Both the position numbers and the translations under genes were made by a program. From Ophiura sarsii (Eukaryota > Echinodermata > Ophiuroidea > Amphilepidida > Ophiuridae), in NCBI GenBank assembly GCA_035610835.1, contig CM069454.1, forward strand, positions 64,450,883 through 64,514,882: a stretch of 64,000 nucleotides of DNA. The letters run 5' to 3'. The notes beneath the pieces are model-generated. The model was not told where the DNA came from, did not search any database, and saw only the letters and a program-made list of their open reading frames with translations. Numbering within the stretch: position 1 is the stretch's first letter; every line of letters begins with the position of its first letter. Positions 11,325 through 22,142 of the stretch are shown here, in pieces.

Positions 11325-12496
11325 CACTGAAAAATAATTTGGTGTCATTTTGACACTAAAACAAGCGTCAAAAATGGGTTCTCAGTTGGCCACCTTAAGG
11401 TGTCAAATAGACACCATTATGGGTGTAAACTATGACACCTCTGGGTGTCATATTAATTTTGACACCTAGGGTGGTTACCTGAGGACCCATTTTCGAAAAA
11501 TGCCATTACACCCCAAATGGGGTGTAATATTGACTCTCTTAAGTGTCATATTGAGTTTGACACCTAGGGTGGTTACCTGAGGACCCATTTTCGAAAAATG
11601 TCATTACACCCCAAATGGGGTGTAATATTGACTCTCTTAAGAGTCATATTGAGATAGCACATGTTTAGGAGCCGGTAAGACTGGTAAGTACCGATCTGCT
11701 CCATTTCCAAACATTTTTGATAATAATTATGAAACAATTAGCGTAATGTAAGACGTCCGTATGAAAAAGACGACCACTGAGCCAGATGAATCGGGCTATT
11801 TGTAATGTTGCACATATCATCGTATGCATGCATCATGACGAACACACACATAGTACTAATAGGTCCATGCACTGACACACAGTCCAACAAAATGCTAGTC
11901 TCTGACTATGAAATTGTAATTTATTTCATCAGTTAGTTGGCGCAATATTAAACAACATGAACAAGGCTTACATTACGCTAATTGTATCATAATTATTATC
12001 AAAAATGTCTGGAAATGGAGCAGATCGGTACTTACCAGTCTTACCGGCTCGTGACATGCAGACAAAATGGCGACGAGAAAACGCATGCGTTGATATGTTG
12101 ATAGACGCCCAATTTGGTGTCAGAATTACACCAATTGGTGTCAGAATTACACCAATTGGTGTCAGAATTACACCAATTGGTGTCAGAATTACACCAATTG
12201 GTGTCAGAATTACACCAATTGGTGTCAGAATTACACCAATTGGTGTCAGAATTGCACCAATTGGTGTCATGCTGCTTCGACACTTCTAAAACCGTGAGCT
12301 CACCAGTTTTGGTGTAAATCACTAAATGATCACTGAAAGGTGTCCGTCGGACACTTAACGGTGTCACCGTAAATTATGTGCAAACCCATATCATTGACGA
12401 TTACACCAATTTTGGAGTCAAAATAACACCTTTGTAAGTGTCATTTACAGTTGACTCCAAGAAGGTGTCGCTGTGACACCAATTTATTTTTCAGTG
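11325..12496. mobile_element. Foldback-type DNA element built from GTGTCA repeats
   Basis: A 1172-bp element flanked by TA on both sides (11323-11324, 12497-12498). Terminal inverted repeats begin CACTGAAAAATAA(A)TTGGTGTCA. Inside is a second, almost perfect inverted pair of about 84 bp (about 11670-11752 and 11972-12054), giving a nested palindrome. The left arm holds two 98-bp direct copies (from 11461 and 11559) and the right arm a 21-bp tandem array. No transposase gene. Confidence 0.75.
12111..12270. repeat. 21-bp tandem array
   Basis: Seven to eight nearly identical units of CAATTGGTGTCAGAATTACAC in tandem. Each unit contains a small palindrome (ACACCAATTGGTGT). It keeps all six frames open, so the long ORFs with ITPIGVR-type repeats are artefacts. 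It lies in the right arm of the foldback element. Confidence 0.9.
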
Positions 12497-13389
12497 TATA
12501 CTGCATAGGTACCCACACTCACAACCTATACTTCATGGCTGCTTTTAAGAAGAGAAATAAGGCTTGCGTAGCAAAACAAGATGCGCAGTTCTATTCAGAA
12601 AGTTTTTTTTCCCACAGTGCATGGAGCACTCGTACTTTTATATTTAGTTAACGTTTTTACATAGTATCATATCATTTATATCAATCATCAACATATTAAT
12701 AATAAAGAAATTACATAAAAATCAAATCAAACTATTATTGTTTGCTTCCTTTTTTTTAGTTTTTGTTTTTTCTCCCTTCATTTTCTTTTAAATATATCAA
12801 AAATCATGAAGTTACAAATTAAAGAAAAAAAGAAGAAAAAAGAAAACAAAACAAAAAACAAACAAAAACAACAACATGACTCACCAGCGAGTACCATGTA
12901 CCACCAACTATCAACAGTCTTAAGATAAAATGGCTCATGATCATCAATGACACATGACGCTCGCAGTCGAGTTGACAAACAAAACAATATATGGACCTAC
13001 ATGTGTTTACAAGAAAATATACTAAAAGTATACTGTTTACTCTGTACTATATATGCTCAAAGAAGATTTCTTCATGTACCCCATCATGCTTAGCGCCTCT
13101 ACAGTACCAGCAGGGCTTTATCAACAAAATAAACAGTGCCACACATGTGTTAAGGTAATTAACAGCTGGAGGTCGTCTGACCTCTACCATAGTAATACAT
13201 GGTACAGATAGGGTAAACTTGGCCACAAATATGAAAAAAGTTGAATCCCAACTAAAACTTGTATTTATAAAAATATAGGGTCTTTAAGAAAATCATGAGA
13301 GGACTGTATTAAAGACACGTCAATCATGTATATTACTTGCAACAGGATTTTCTTAAAGACCCTCGTTTAACAACTTTATTAGCATTTCA
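12497..13389. other. Intron sequence, no gene seen
   Basis: AT-rich stretch with an A-rich region near 12820-12870. Nothing supportable. Confidence 0.4.
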
Positions 13390-13784
13390 TTGCACTGTAA
13401 TGTCGATGGGAACCAGTAGACACTGGTGACAGAAATCAGTGGTCATGTGATGAAAGTGCGTTTCAAAATATTAATTCTCCATCTTAACTCATGTAGAAAC
13501 CATTTAAATGCATCAACATTTTTATTATCAGTGATCTTGATAAGTATGGATCTATACAAACTATACGAAGCCAGACTAATCATTCTATTTAGCATTACAT
13601 TCAATGTATTTTGGTTGTCTGGTTTATAACCATGGTATGTTGTTGAAAGTGTTAAAACGTTTCCAAAAGCTATTTGACAGACAGACTATAAATGAATGTA
13701 GATAATCATCTGCCTTATGGCACTCAAAACAATTTGGTGAGTTCACCTTATTCCATTTATATAAGTTTGATTTGGTAGCAATAA
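13390..13784 (-). mobile_element. Tx1/L1-like LINE fragment, 3' portion (split by Helitron)
   Basis: On the minus strand this reads IIATKSNLYKWNKVNSPNC, then FECHKADDYLHSFIVC (zf-RVT-type segment with CxxC), FWKRFNTF, and after frameshifts a diverged C-terminus (MLNRMISLASYSLYRSILI). The other part of the same element lies at 26037-26650. The two halves join in frame at codon resolution across the Helitron block. Confidence 0.8.
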
Positions 13785-13834
13785 TCTTACTATAATTCAC
13801 CGTATGTTGTATGTATGTATGTATGTATGTCAAG

Positions 13835-16720
13835 ATGGCGTCGGGAGTGGTCGATGTTACGAGATCCTCCCGAAAATCCATGAAAAATTGGATCTGCATC
13901 TGCATCTTGGCATCAGCATCCCTGGTGACTACCCTGGTAAACGTTAGTGCTTATATGGAGATGGAGAGGAACATAAAGACGGCGTACAAGGATGCAATGA
14001 GATCAGGGAGAATCAAACGGGATATACCACAAGCTAATCGTGAAACCCCGGAAGCCATAAGGGATCAACTCGTTGGGCAATATGGCCGCCCAGCACCCCT
14101 ATCCAATGACGGATGGGAGGACTTTGAAACAGTTGAATCTAAATTCAGATCGGATCTAGCAGATTCAGTGCATGGTAAGGACTTGAATTATACTCACCCG
14201 GATCCCCGGAACTGGTGGAATCTGATTGGATTACTAACAAGCATCTTCTTTGATGGTGGTGAATTTCAACGATCAAATGGTTCCGAATTCAGCATATCAT
14301 TTCTCAGATTCTCATGTCGTATTCTGAGCAAATATCCCATCCTCGACTATAGCAGGCCAGATCCTAGTTCATCAAAGGACACACTTCTTGATATAATTAA
14401 ATCAAGAATCCAGTTTGTTCGCAACGAAATCCAAACGAAATTTCCACGTAATAACTGTACCAATAACAATCCAAATCAGCGTACTGTAACCAAGGCAAAA
14501 CTCACTGAACTATGGAAATCCAACAAAAAGCGTGCAATTCAAATTATCCGCCAAGGAAATGTTGAGAACCCACCGGCTAAGTGCCCTGTACAGAAGGAGC
14601 GCGTCCATGAATTTTACAAGGACAAAAGCCGTAGCAACACCGATTGGGATCCTCGTGCTGCACCATGGAACCGTATAAACAACAACATTACGATACCTGA
14701 TCCAAGTCCTAGTGATGATTTGATAAAACCGGTTACTGAGCCAGAAGTAAGAGAAACTCTTAAATCATTGCCTAACAATAGTGCTCCAGGATATGATCGC
14801 CTCTCATACGGTTACTTCAAGTCATGTCTACCACAATGTGTTCCACAACTGGTGTCAATATTTAACACTTGTCTAGCTAACTGCAGGGTTCCCAAAGACT
14901 GGAAAAAAGCTACAATCAAACTAATTCCCAAATCAAGCATCGATTCTATTGACCTGTCAGAGTGGAGGCCGATATCTTTGCTTGTAACAGTATACAAACT
15001 ATTCATGAAACTATTACAGAGGAGAACCATTCCATGGATTGTTGATAACTATAGACTTTCACATAAACAAAAAGGGTCTTTACCTCGTAATTGGTTGCAG
15101 GAACATGTTTTCTGTCTCAAAAGCTCTATCTCAGATTTTCGTCACCAATCGGGCAAACTGTACATCACATTTATTGATTTAGCTGATGCATTTGGTAGTA
15201 TTAATCACAAGTTCATGATCGACTCACTCAGAGTTTATGGTTATCCTGAAACACTCGTCAAATTAACTGAAAATATCTATACCGACTCGTACTTTCAAGT
15301 TGAATCAAGCTCGGGGTTTACAGATTTTATCCATAGACAGAGGGGGATAATTCAAGGGTGCCCACATTCAGTGATTGTTTTTGAACAGGCAATCGACATA
15401 TGGTTAAGGTGGATGATAGATAACAATCATGTGCCTGTTGTTCCCAATCCGACACAAGGTTATGTAGATGATATATCAATTTGTAGTACACAAGAGAATA
15501 TTCTCATAGACATGTGTGACAAGACCGGAACATTTGTAGAAGCAACCGGCATGAGTGTTAAACATAAAAAATGTGCTATTCTCCATGGGCAACGTACCGG
15601 TAACAATTGGAGTAAACGTGATAAAACGTCTGATTTACAGATCAATATCCAGGGCCAGCTAATACCAAAATTAGGTAAAAACGGTAAATATACCTACTTG
15701 GGTTACGATATTAGCCTTGACGACAAAGCTTCAGATTCCCAACTAAATTCAATCATTAAGGAATTTAGTGACACATTGAAAAAGATCAGTGAATGTTCTT
15801 TACCTATAGTTGCCAAAATTCAAGCTATAAATGACATGGCTATCTCCAACTTGGGCTTCTATTTTTGCAATATCACGTTTCCTTTGAAAAGACTCTTGGA
15901 CATGGAGAACTGCATTGTTGAATACATTCGTGGGTGGTTAAATCTTAACAAATCTTCCAACAGGGACATAGTATTCATTCCTCGGACTAAGGGTGGCTTA
16001 GGAGTTTTACAACCGACAACCATGTATGTGGCCAAAAAGATCTCCTTTTTGCTTCAGTGCCTAAACTCTGATGACGCACAAACCAAATTCAGTGCAAGGG
16101 CATCGTTTGAACTTCATATGTCTAAAAGAAAAGCTAGCAATCAATCAAATGATGAAGATATGCTGTTTGGTAAGTTTAAGGTGGATGCGAATGGCAGAGT
16201 CATCAAAGTGAGCAAGGTCAATTGGGCCAAGTCAATTTGGGTCGAATTAAACGAGCTATGCATTCACGAAGGCTTAACGCTAGAATATTACAATGACGTA
16301 TATGCTATTGTCGCTAAAGAAGACAATGATGTTGATCTCGTATTTAGTTCACATACTGCCCTATGCAACCACCTTAAACAATCCCACATAAACAGACGAG
16401 TTCACAGACTGCAGACTCTTGAGTCTCAGGGACGGATTTTTAAAACGAATAATATCGATCATCATTTATCTGCCAGCTATCAGAGTAATCTAGCAATTAA
16501 TGATACACTGGTCCAATTCACTTTTAAATCACGTATGCAACTATTAGAATGTAATTCTCTTCTTCACAAATACTACCCGAACACATACTCAAAATCGTGC
16601 AAAATATGCAATAACCCATCCGATACCGTATCTCATATTATAAATGGTTGTATGCAATATAAAAACATATACAGTGCTAGGCATGACAGAATAGTTAACC
16701 ATACGAGGGGCATTCAGTAA
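13835..16720 (+). CDS. RLE-type LINE protein: reverse transcriptase and zinc knuckle (interrupted)
   Basis: The ATG at 13835 has a good context (AAGATGG). The product includes the RT fingers (LPNNSAPGYDRLS, WRPISLLVTVYKLF), palm motif A FIDLADAFGSINH, motif B RQRGIIQGCPHS and motif C GYVDDISI, so the catalytic aspartates are kept. Near the end is a C-x2-C-x8-H-x4-C knuckle (CKIC...H....C) followed by RHDRIV, as in R2-type proteins. No C2H2 fingers are visible at the N-terminus; instead there is a hydrophobic stretch (WICICILASASLVTTL) within the first 40 residues, odd for a nuclear retroelement protein. The frame runs into MITE sequence at 16704 and stops at 16720. The endonuclease part resumes at 17323. 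Confidence 0.85.
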   Translation: MASGVVDVTRSSRKSMKNWICICILASASLVTTLVNVSAYMEMERNIKTAYKDAMRSGRIKRDIPQANRETPEAIRDQLVGQYGRPAPLSNDGWEDFETVESKFRSDLADSVHGKDLNYTHPDPRNWWNLIGLLTSIFFDGGEFQRSNGSEFSISFLRFSCRILSKYPILDYSRPDPSSSKDTLLDIIKSRIQFVRNEIQTKFPRNNCTNNNPNQRTVTKAKLTELWKSNKKRAIQIIRQGNVENPPAKCPVQKERVHEFYKDKSRSNTDWDPRAAPWNRINNNITIPDPSPSDDLIKPVTEPEVRETLKSLPNNSAPGYDRLSYGYFKSCLPQCVPQLVSIFNTCLANCRVPKDWKKATIKLIPKSSIDSIDLSEWRPISLLVTVYKLFMKLLQRRTIPWIVDNYRLSHKQKGSLPRNWLQEHVFCLKSSISDFRHQSGKLYITFIDLADAFGSINHKFMIDSLRVYGYPETLVKLTENIYTDSYFQVESSSGFTDFIHRQRGIIQGCPHSVIVFEQAIDIWLRWMIDNNHVPVVPNPTQGYVDDISICSTQENILIDMCDKTGTFVEATGMSVKHKKCAILHGQRTGNNWSKRDKTSDLQINIQGQLIPKLGKNGKYTYLGYDISLDDKASDSQLNSIIKEFSDTLKKISECSLPIVAKIQAINDMAISNLGFYFCNITFPLKRLLDMENCIVEYIRGWLNLNKSSNRDIVFIPRTKGGLGVLQPTTMYVAKKISFLLQCLNSDDAQTKFSARASFELHMSKRKASNQSNDEDMLFGKFKVDANGRVIKVSKVNWAKSIWVELNELCIHEGLTLEYYNDVYAIVAKEDNDVDLVFSSHTALCNHLKQSHINRRVHRLQTLESQGRIFKTNNIDHHLSASYQSNLAINDTLVQFTFKSRMQLLECNSLLHKYYPNTYSKSCKICNNPSDTVSHIINGCMQYKNIYSARHDRIVNHTRGIQ

Positions 16721-17320
16721 ATACCTGCAACCATTGTTGTTCTCCACACCTGAGTGATTCTGTGAAATTTAAGTGGGTACATTATAAAGTATGAACCTTA
16801 ATCTATCATTTAACATAATCTAGATTTACTGAATATTCATAATTACGTAATAGCATTAGCATAAAATAACCCATATTTGGACAGTGAAAAACATGCCACT
16901 TTGGCAGGAATTTCGAATTAGCTTGATAGCAGGTGTATTGAAATGAGCAGAACTTTGTTCCGGATATTGTGTGCAAGTCTAACATTTTGCATCGGGAAAC
17001 CAGAGACCATGTTCAACGAGGTCCTAAATGGAGAGGTTCTGTCAAAGACAATTTTTGGAAATACACTGCATCTTTTCTTGGTCAACATTAGGCTTTGACA
17101 GTGAGCCCCAAAATGCCGAAAATCCAAAGAAATGAATATGATAGTTATAGCAAACAATTGGGATTTCCTGCATTACGTAATCCCACAAACGATATTGTTC
17201 ATTCATGCATAGCGAGGAAAGATAAAGACCCATATTTCAAATTACCCTAATTCTAGTTGGCATACGTCGCGCATGAGTGGAGAAAAACAATGGTTGCAGG
17301 TATTTATTGAACGCCCCTCG
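16704..17320. mobile_element. Mariner-like MITE inside the LINE ORF
   Basis: A 617-bp element flanked by TA (16702-16703 and 17321-17322). Inverted ends of about 45 bp start CGAGGGGC(A/G)TTCA. Removing the element with one TA copy leaves the LINE reading frame continuous, so this is a clean, probably recent insertion. A related terminus is found on the 61606-62854 element. Confidence 0.85.
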
Positions 17321-17322
17321 TA

Positions 17323-17777
17323 TTTATGAGGAAATCATCAAAAAGAAACACCCACAGGCTGAAGTTGTGAACAACAAGATCTTCACCGGTGACCTATTTG
17401 ATAGCAGAACAGATTTCAATATCATACAACACCGTAAACCAGATATCCTCATTTATGACAAGCAGACCATGAAAGCTTTTATCATTGAAATTGCTGTGCC
17501 ATTTGATGCGTTTGTTGATACCTGTTACAAAACTAAATTCAATTACTACCAACCGCTTAAAGAACTAATCTCTTTAGACACCACCTACTCATGTAAAACC
17601 ATTATTATTGTTATTGGCAGTTTGGGATGTATACACAAAAGTGTCACTACGGGGTTCAAACTTTTGGGATTTTCAACGAGGAAAAGTAAGACGATTGCAA
17701 GGTATCTTAGCATTAGCGCGATGATCGGCTCCAATATTATTTGGAAAATGCGCACGAGAAAAATATTTCGGCTTTAG
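17323..17777 (+). CDS. RLE-type LINE protein: restriction-like endonuclease part
   Basis: About 150 residues continuing the frame of the 13835 ORF beyond the MITE. It contains RKPDILIYD followed by AFIIEIAVPFD, the PD...(D/E)xK-like core of the R2-type endonuclease (PD, then E.AVP). C-terminal segments (YQPLKEL, SLGCIHK, LLGFSTRKSK) match the region that follows in such proteins. Total LINE protein without the MITE would be about 1107 residues. A start codon upstream at 17277 lies in MITE sequence and is not biological. Confidence 0.85.
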
Positions 17778-17965
17778 GCTGCTCTATCAACTTGCATTAT
17801 CTAGCAATTGCCTCACTAGAACTCTATTTTGATTTGGTTCTGGTCTTATGATATCTTTGTGTCTCTATTTGCTTTAATTTGTTTCCATTTAAGTATACTA
17901 TTGTTTCAATATTATCCGCATGTTATATTATTTGTAATGACGTGGTTTGATACAATAAAAGATGA

Positions 17966-19051
17966 ATATATGTATCCATAAAAGGCTCCCTCATTTTACG
18001 TCTAAACGCCGTGAACTTTGCACCGATAAAATATGATTATAATGTGAGTGTTATAAGCTATAAATGGCTGAAAACCGTACAGAATTGACCGAGATATGAG
18101 CAAAAGCGGGAAATCCAAAGCCTTTTCAGCCCGGCTTTTGAGACTATTTCTACGGGCCATGTTTGTTTTTCTCATGCGTACACTGTAACCATGCAGCCGG
18201 CGCGCGTAGCACATAACGCGTCGCAGTGCACAATGCAAAATAAACGCGCACACGCACTACATCCACGCAACCCTACACACGCGGGCGGGCAAATATTAGA
18301 GAAATACGCTGAGCCACACGGGAGTTGGTTACGGTTTAGGCCTTGGGGTTGAGATAAGCCACGGGGCGGGGGCGGGGCGGGGACGGCAGGGCGGGCGGGG
18401 GGGGGGGGGGGGGGGGGGGCGAGAACGGCGGCGGGTCATAAGTTAACGAAATAATGTGGTTTCTGATAGAACAAAACATGATATGGTGAATCTAAATTAC
18501 GTAACATGGTGTCAGATGTGGGATTTGATACTATATGTGACACGCGGGCGGACAAATATTGGAGAAATACGCTGCGCTATGGGAGATGGTTAAGGCGTTG
18601 GCGTTGAGATAAGCCACGGGGCGGGGAACTTTAGACCTTTGGGGTTGAGATTGGCCACGGGGCGGGGCGGGGACGGTGACGAATGGGGGTTGTGTGTAAT
18701 GATGTAATGTGGTTTGGGAGGCAGGGGGTTAATGAAGAACTGTGATGCTAAATTGCGTAACGGATATGCCACGGGGCGGGGGCGGGCGGGGCGGGATGGT
18801 GACGGTTGGGGTTAAGGTTGAGGCCTTGGAGTTAAAATATGCCATGGGGCGTGGGCGGGCGGGGGGGGGGTCGTTTAATTGAAATTTGAAAACTTTTGAA
18901 TTAAAACAAAAATATTTAAATATTGTTCTATTCCTATATGTTTCATTATAAATTTTCCAACACTTATGTGTTGTTTCATTTGTAGGTGTTCTATCTGGTA
19001 GGCCCTACTCCCTAGCGGGAGAGCCCGTCCGAAGGACGGTTGTCCCGCTAG
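17966..19051 (+). mobile_element. Helitron unit 1, interior and 3' end
   Basis: Continuation of the unit that starts at 13785. It holds the conserved interior (TATAAGCTATAAATGGCTG, GAATTGACCGAGATATGAGC) and the G-rich centre with a G run near 18400-18419. It ends with the hairpin and CTAG at 19048-19051; one hairpin base pair is changed (GGACGGTT). Confidence 0.8.
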
Positions 19052-20149
19052 TCTTACTATAATTTGTCTTATGTTGTATGTGGGTATCCAAAAGGCTCTC
19101 TCATTTTCCATCTAAACGCCGTGAACGTTGCACTGATAAAAGATGATTATAATGTGAGTGTTATAAGCTATAAATGGCTGAAAACCGTACAGAATTGACC
19201 AAGATATTAGCAAAAGCGGGAAATCAAAAGCCTTTTAGCCCGGCTTTTGAGACTATTTCTACTGGCCATGTTTGTTTTTCTCATGCGTACACTGTTACCA
19301 TGCAGTCGACGCGAGTAGCACATAACGCGTTGCAGTGCGCCATGCAAAGCGCCCACGCACTTACACACGCGGGCGGGCAAATATTAGAGAAATACGCTGA
19401 GCCACACGGGAGTTGGTTACGGTTTAGGCCTTGAGGTTGAGATAAGCCACGGGGACGGGGCGGGGACGGCAGGGCGGGCGGGGCGGGAACGGCAGCGCGG
19501 CGGGAACGGCGGGTCATAAGGTATCAAAATAATGTGGTTTCTGATAGAACAAAACATGATATGGTGAATCTAAATTACGTAACACGGTGTCAGATGTGGG
19601 ATTTGATACTGTGATGTGACACGCGGGCGGACAAATATTGGAGAAATACGCCGCGCTACGGGAGATGGTTAAGGTGAGGCCTTGACGTTGAGATAAGCCG
19701 CGGGGCGGGGAACTTTAGGCCTTTGGGGTTGAGATATGCCCTGGGGCGGGGCGGGGACGGTGACGAATGGGGGTTGTGTGTAATGATGTAATGTGGTTTG
19801 GGAGGCAGGGGGTTAATGAAGAAATGTGATGCTAAATTGCGTATATGCCACGGGGCGGGGACGGGCGGGGCGGGATGGTGACGGTTGGGGTACGGGAGAT
19901 GGTTAAGGTTTAGGCCTTGGAATTAAAATATGCCACGGAGCGTGGGCGGGGGGAAATTTGAAAACTTTTGAATTAAAACAAAAATGTTTTAAATGTTAAA
20001 TGTTTTAAATGTTGTTCTATGTGTTTCGTTATAAATTTTATGTTGAATGAATTTTAACAACTTATGTGTTGTTTCATTTGTAGGTGTTCTATCTGGTAGG
20101 CCCTACTCCCTAGCGGGAGAGCCCGTCCGAAGGACGGGCGTCCCGCTAG
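19052..20149 (+). mobile_element. Helitron unit 2 (complete, 1098 bp)
   Basis: Begins TCTTACTATAATTTG and ends with the perfect hairpin GCCCGTCCGAAGGACGGGC, then GTCCCGCTAG. No ORF of note. It is directly joined to unit 3. Confidence 0.85.
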
Positions 20150-21171
20150 TCTTACTATAATTTGTCTTATGTTGTGACTGTGTATCCATAAAAGGCTCCC
20201 TCATTTTACATCTAACCGCCGTGAACTTTGCACTGATAAAGGATGATTATAATGTGAGTGTTATAAGCTATAAATGGCTGAAAACCGTACAGAATTGACC
20301 GAGATATGAGCAAAACCGGGAAATCCAGGGCCTTTTCAGCCCGGCTTTTGAGACTATTTCTACTGGCCATGTTTGTTTTTCTCATGCGTACACTGTAACC
20401 ATGCAGTCGACGCGCGTAGCACATAACGCGTCGCAGTGCGCCATGCAAAATAAACGCGCCCACGCACTACACCCACGCACCCTGGCCCTACACACGCGGG
20501 CGGGTAAATATTAGAGAAATACGCTGAGCCACACGGGAGATGGTTACGGTTTAGGCCTTGGGATTGAGATAAGCCACGGCGGCGGGCCATAAGGTAACGA
20601 AATAGTGTGGTTTCTGATAGAACAAAACATGATATGGTGAATCTAAATTACGTAACATGGTGTCAGATGTGGGATTTGATACTGTATGTGACACGCGGGC
20701 GGACAAATATTGGAGAAATACGCCGCGCTACGGGAACTTTAGGCCTTTGGGTTTGAGATATGCCACGGGGTGGGGCGGGGGCGGTGACGAATGGGGGTTG
20801 TGTGTGATGGTGTAATGTGGTTTGGGAGGCAGAGGGTTAATGAAGAAATGTGATGCTAAATTACGTAACGGATATGCCACGGGGCGGGGGCGGGCGGGGC
20901 GGGCGGGATGGTGACGGTTGGGGTACGGGAGATGGTTAAGGTTTAGGCCTTGGAGTTAAAATATGCCACGGGGCTTGGGCGGGTGGGGGTCTTTTAATTG
21001 AAATTTGAAATTTTTTGAATTAAAACCAAAATGTTTTAAATATTGTACTATTCCTATGTGTTTCGTTATAAATTTTCCAACACTTATGTGTTGTTTCATT
21101 TGTAGGTGTTCTATCTGGTAGGCCCTACTCCCTAGCGGGAGGGCACGTCCGAAGGACGGGCGTCCCGCTAG
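20150..21171 (+). mobile_element. Helitron unit 3 (complete, 1022 bp)
   Basis: Begins TCTTACTATAATTTG and ends with a hairpin (one mismatch, GGGCACGTCC) and CTAG. It is directly joined to unit 4. Confidence 0.85.
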
Positions 21172-22142
21172 TCTTACTATAATTTGCCGTATGTTGTATG
21201 TATGTATCCAAAAGGCTCCCTCATTTTGCGTCTGAACGCCGTGAACGTTGCACTGATAAAAGATGATTATAATGTGAGTGTAATAAGCTATAAATAGCTG
21301 AAAATCGTACAGAATTGACCGCGATATGAGCAAAAGAGTAAAATCCAGGACCTTTTCAGACTGTTTCTACGGGCCATGTTTGTTTATTTTGTGCGTACTG
21401 CTACCATGAAGTCGAGCGCGTAACATATTACGCGTCGTAGTGCGCCATGCAAAATAAACGCTCACACGCACTACACCCACGCACCCTACACACGCGGGCG
21501 GACAAATATTGGAGAAATACGCTGCGCTACGGGAGTTGATTAATTTAGGCCTTGAAGGTGTATAAGCACGAGGCGAGCGGTAGGGGCGGGGACGGCGGGC
21601 GAGGGACCGCAGGGGGAGGGCGGGCGGGGGCGAGTGGAGGCCATGAACTAATGAGGTTTGGGAGGCAGGGGGTTACTGAAGAACGCTACGGGAGCTGGTT
21701 AATTTAGGCCATGAAGGTTTAGATAAGCACGGGGCGGGCGGGGCGAGGGGAGGTCATGAAGTAATGAGGTTTGGGGGCGGGTTAATGAAGAAATGTGATG
21801 CTTACTTGCGTAACACTAACAGGGAGGGTCACAAAGTGGAAGGAAATAGTGTGTTAAAAGTATAAACCAGGGGATACAGCTTGGGGAGATGGTTAAGGTT
21901 TAGGCCTTGGGTGTTGAGATAAGCACGGTGCGGAGCGGCGGGCCGGGGGCAGAAGGCCGGGGCGAGGGGGTTTAAGTAATGTGGTTTGGGTGGCAGGGGG
22001 TTAAAGAAGAAATGCGATACTAAATTGCGTAACAGGGAGGGCCACGAGGTGGAATGAAATAGTATAGTTCTTTAAAAGTATAAACAATGGGATACAACTT
22101 TGGGTAATGACGGGAAGCTTTCATTTTCAGGTCAATATTATT
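21172..22142 (+). mobile_element. Helitron unit 4, lacking its 3' hairpin
   Basis: Starts TCTTACTATAATTTG but the final hairpin/CTAG segment is absent; the sequence runs from a TTTCAGGTC stretch straight into the start of unit 5. The centre is rearranged, with repeated GGGAGTTG and AATTTAGGCC pieces. Confidence 0.75.

Larger units (their letters stand above)
13831..17965 (+). mobile_element. RLE-type LINE (R2 superclade) inserted in first Helitron unit
   Basis: A non-LTR retrotransposon with one long ORF and a restriction-like endonuclease. It begins straight after a (TATG)n run in the Helitron 5' region and ends just before ATATGTATCCATAAAAGG, the continuation of the Helitron as seen in the other units. 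The insertion site is therefore a TATG microsatellite, though exact ends are blurred by it. A 617-bp MITE splits it. Neither the 3' UTR after 17777 nor the end near 17965 shows a clear poly(A) tail. Confidence 0.75.

Noticed and set aside
12111..12270. CRISPR-like repeat array
   Set aside because: The 21-bp units are contiguous with no unique spacers, in a eukaryotic foldback element.
11968..12367. Open frames with repeated ITPIGV / SELHQLV / DTNWCNS peptides
   Set aside because: They come from a 21-bp array (a multiple of three) that keeps all frames open; no start context, splice or family support.
17277..17322. Start of an independent gene at 17277
   Set aside because: These codons belong to the inverted end of the MITE; the true frame continues from the LINE ORF at 16703.
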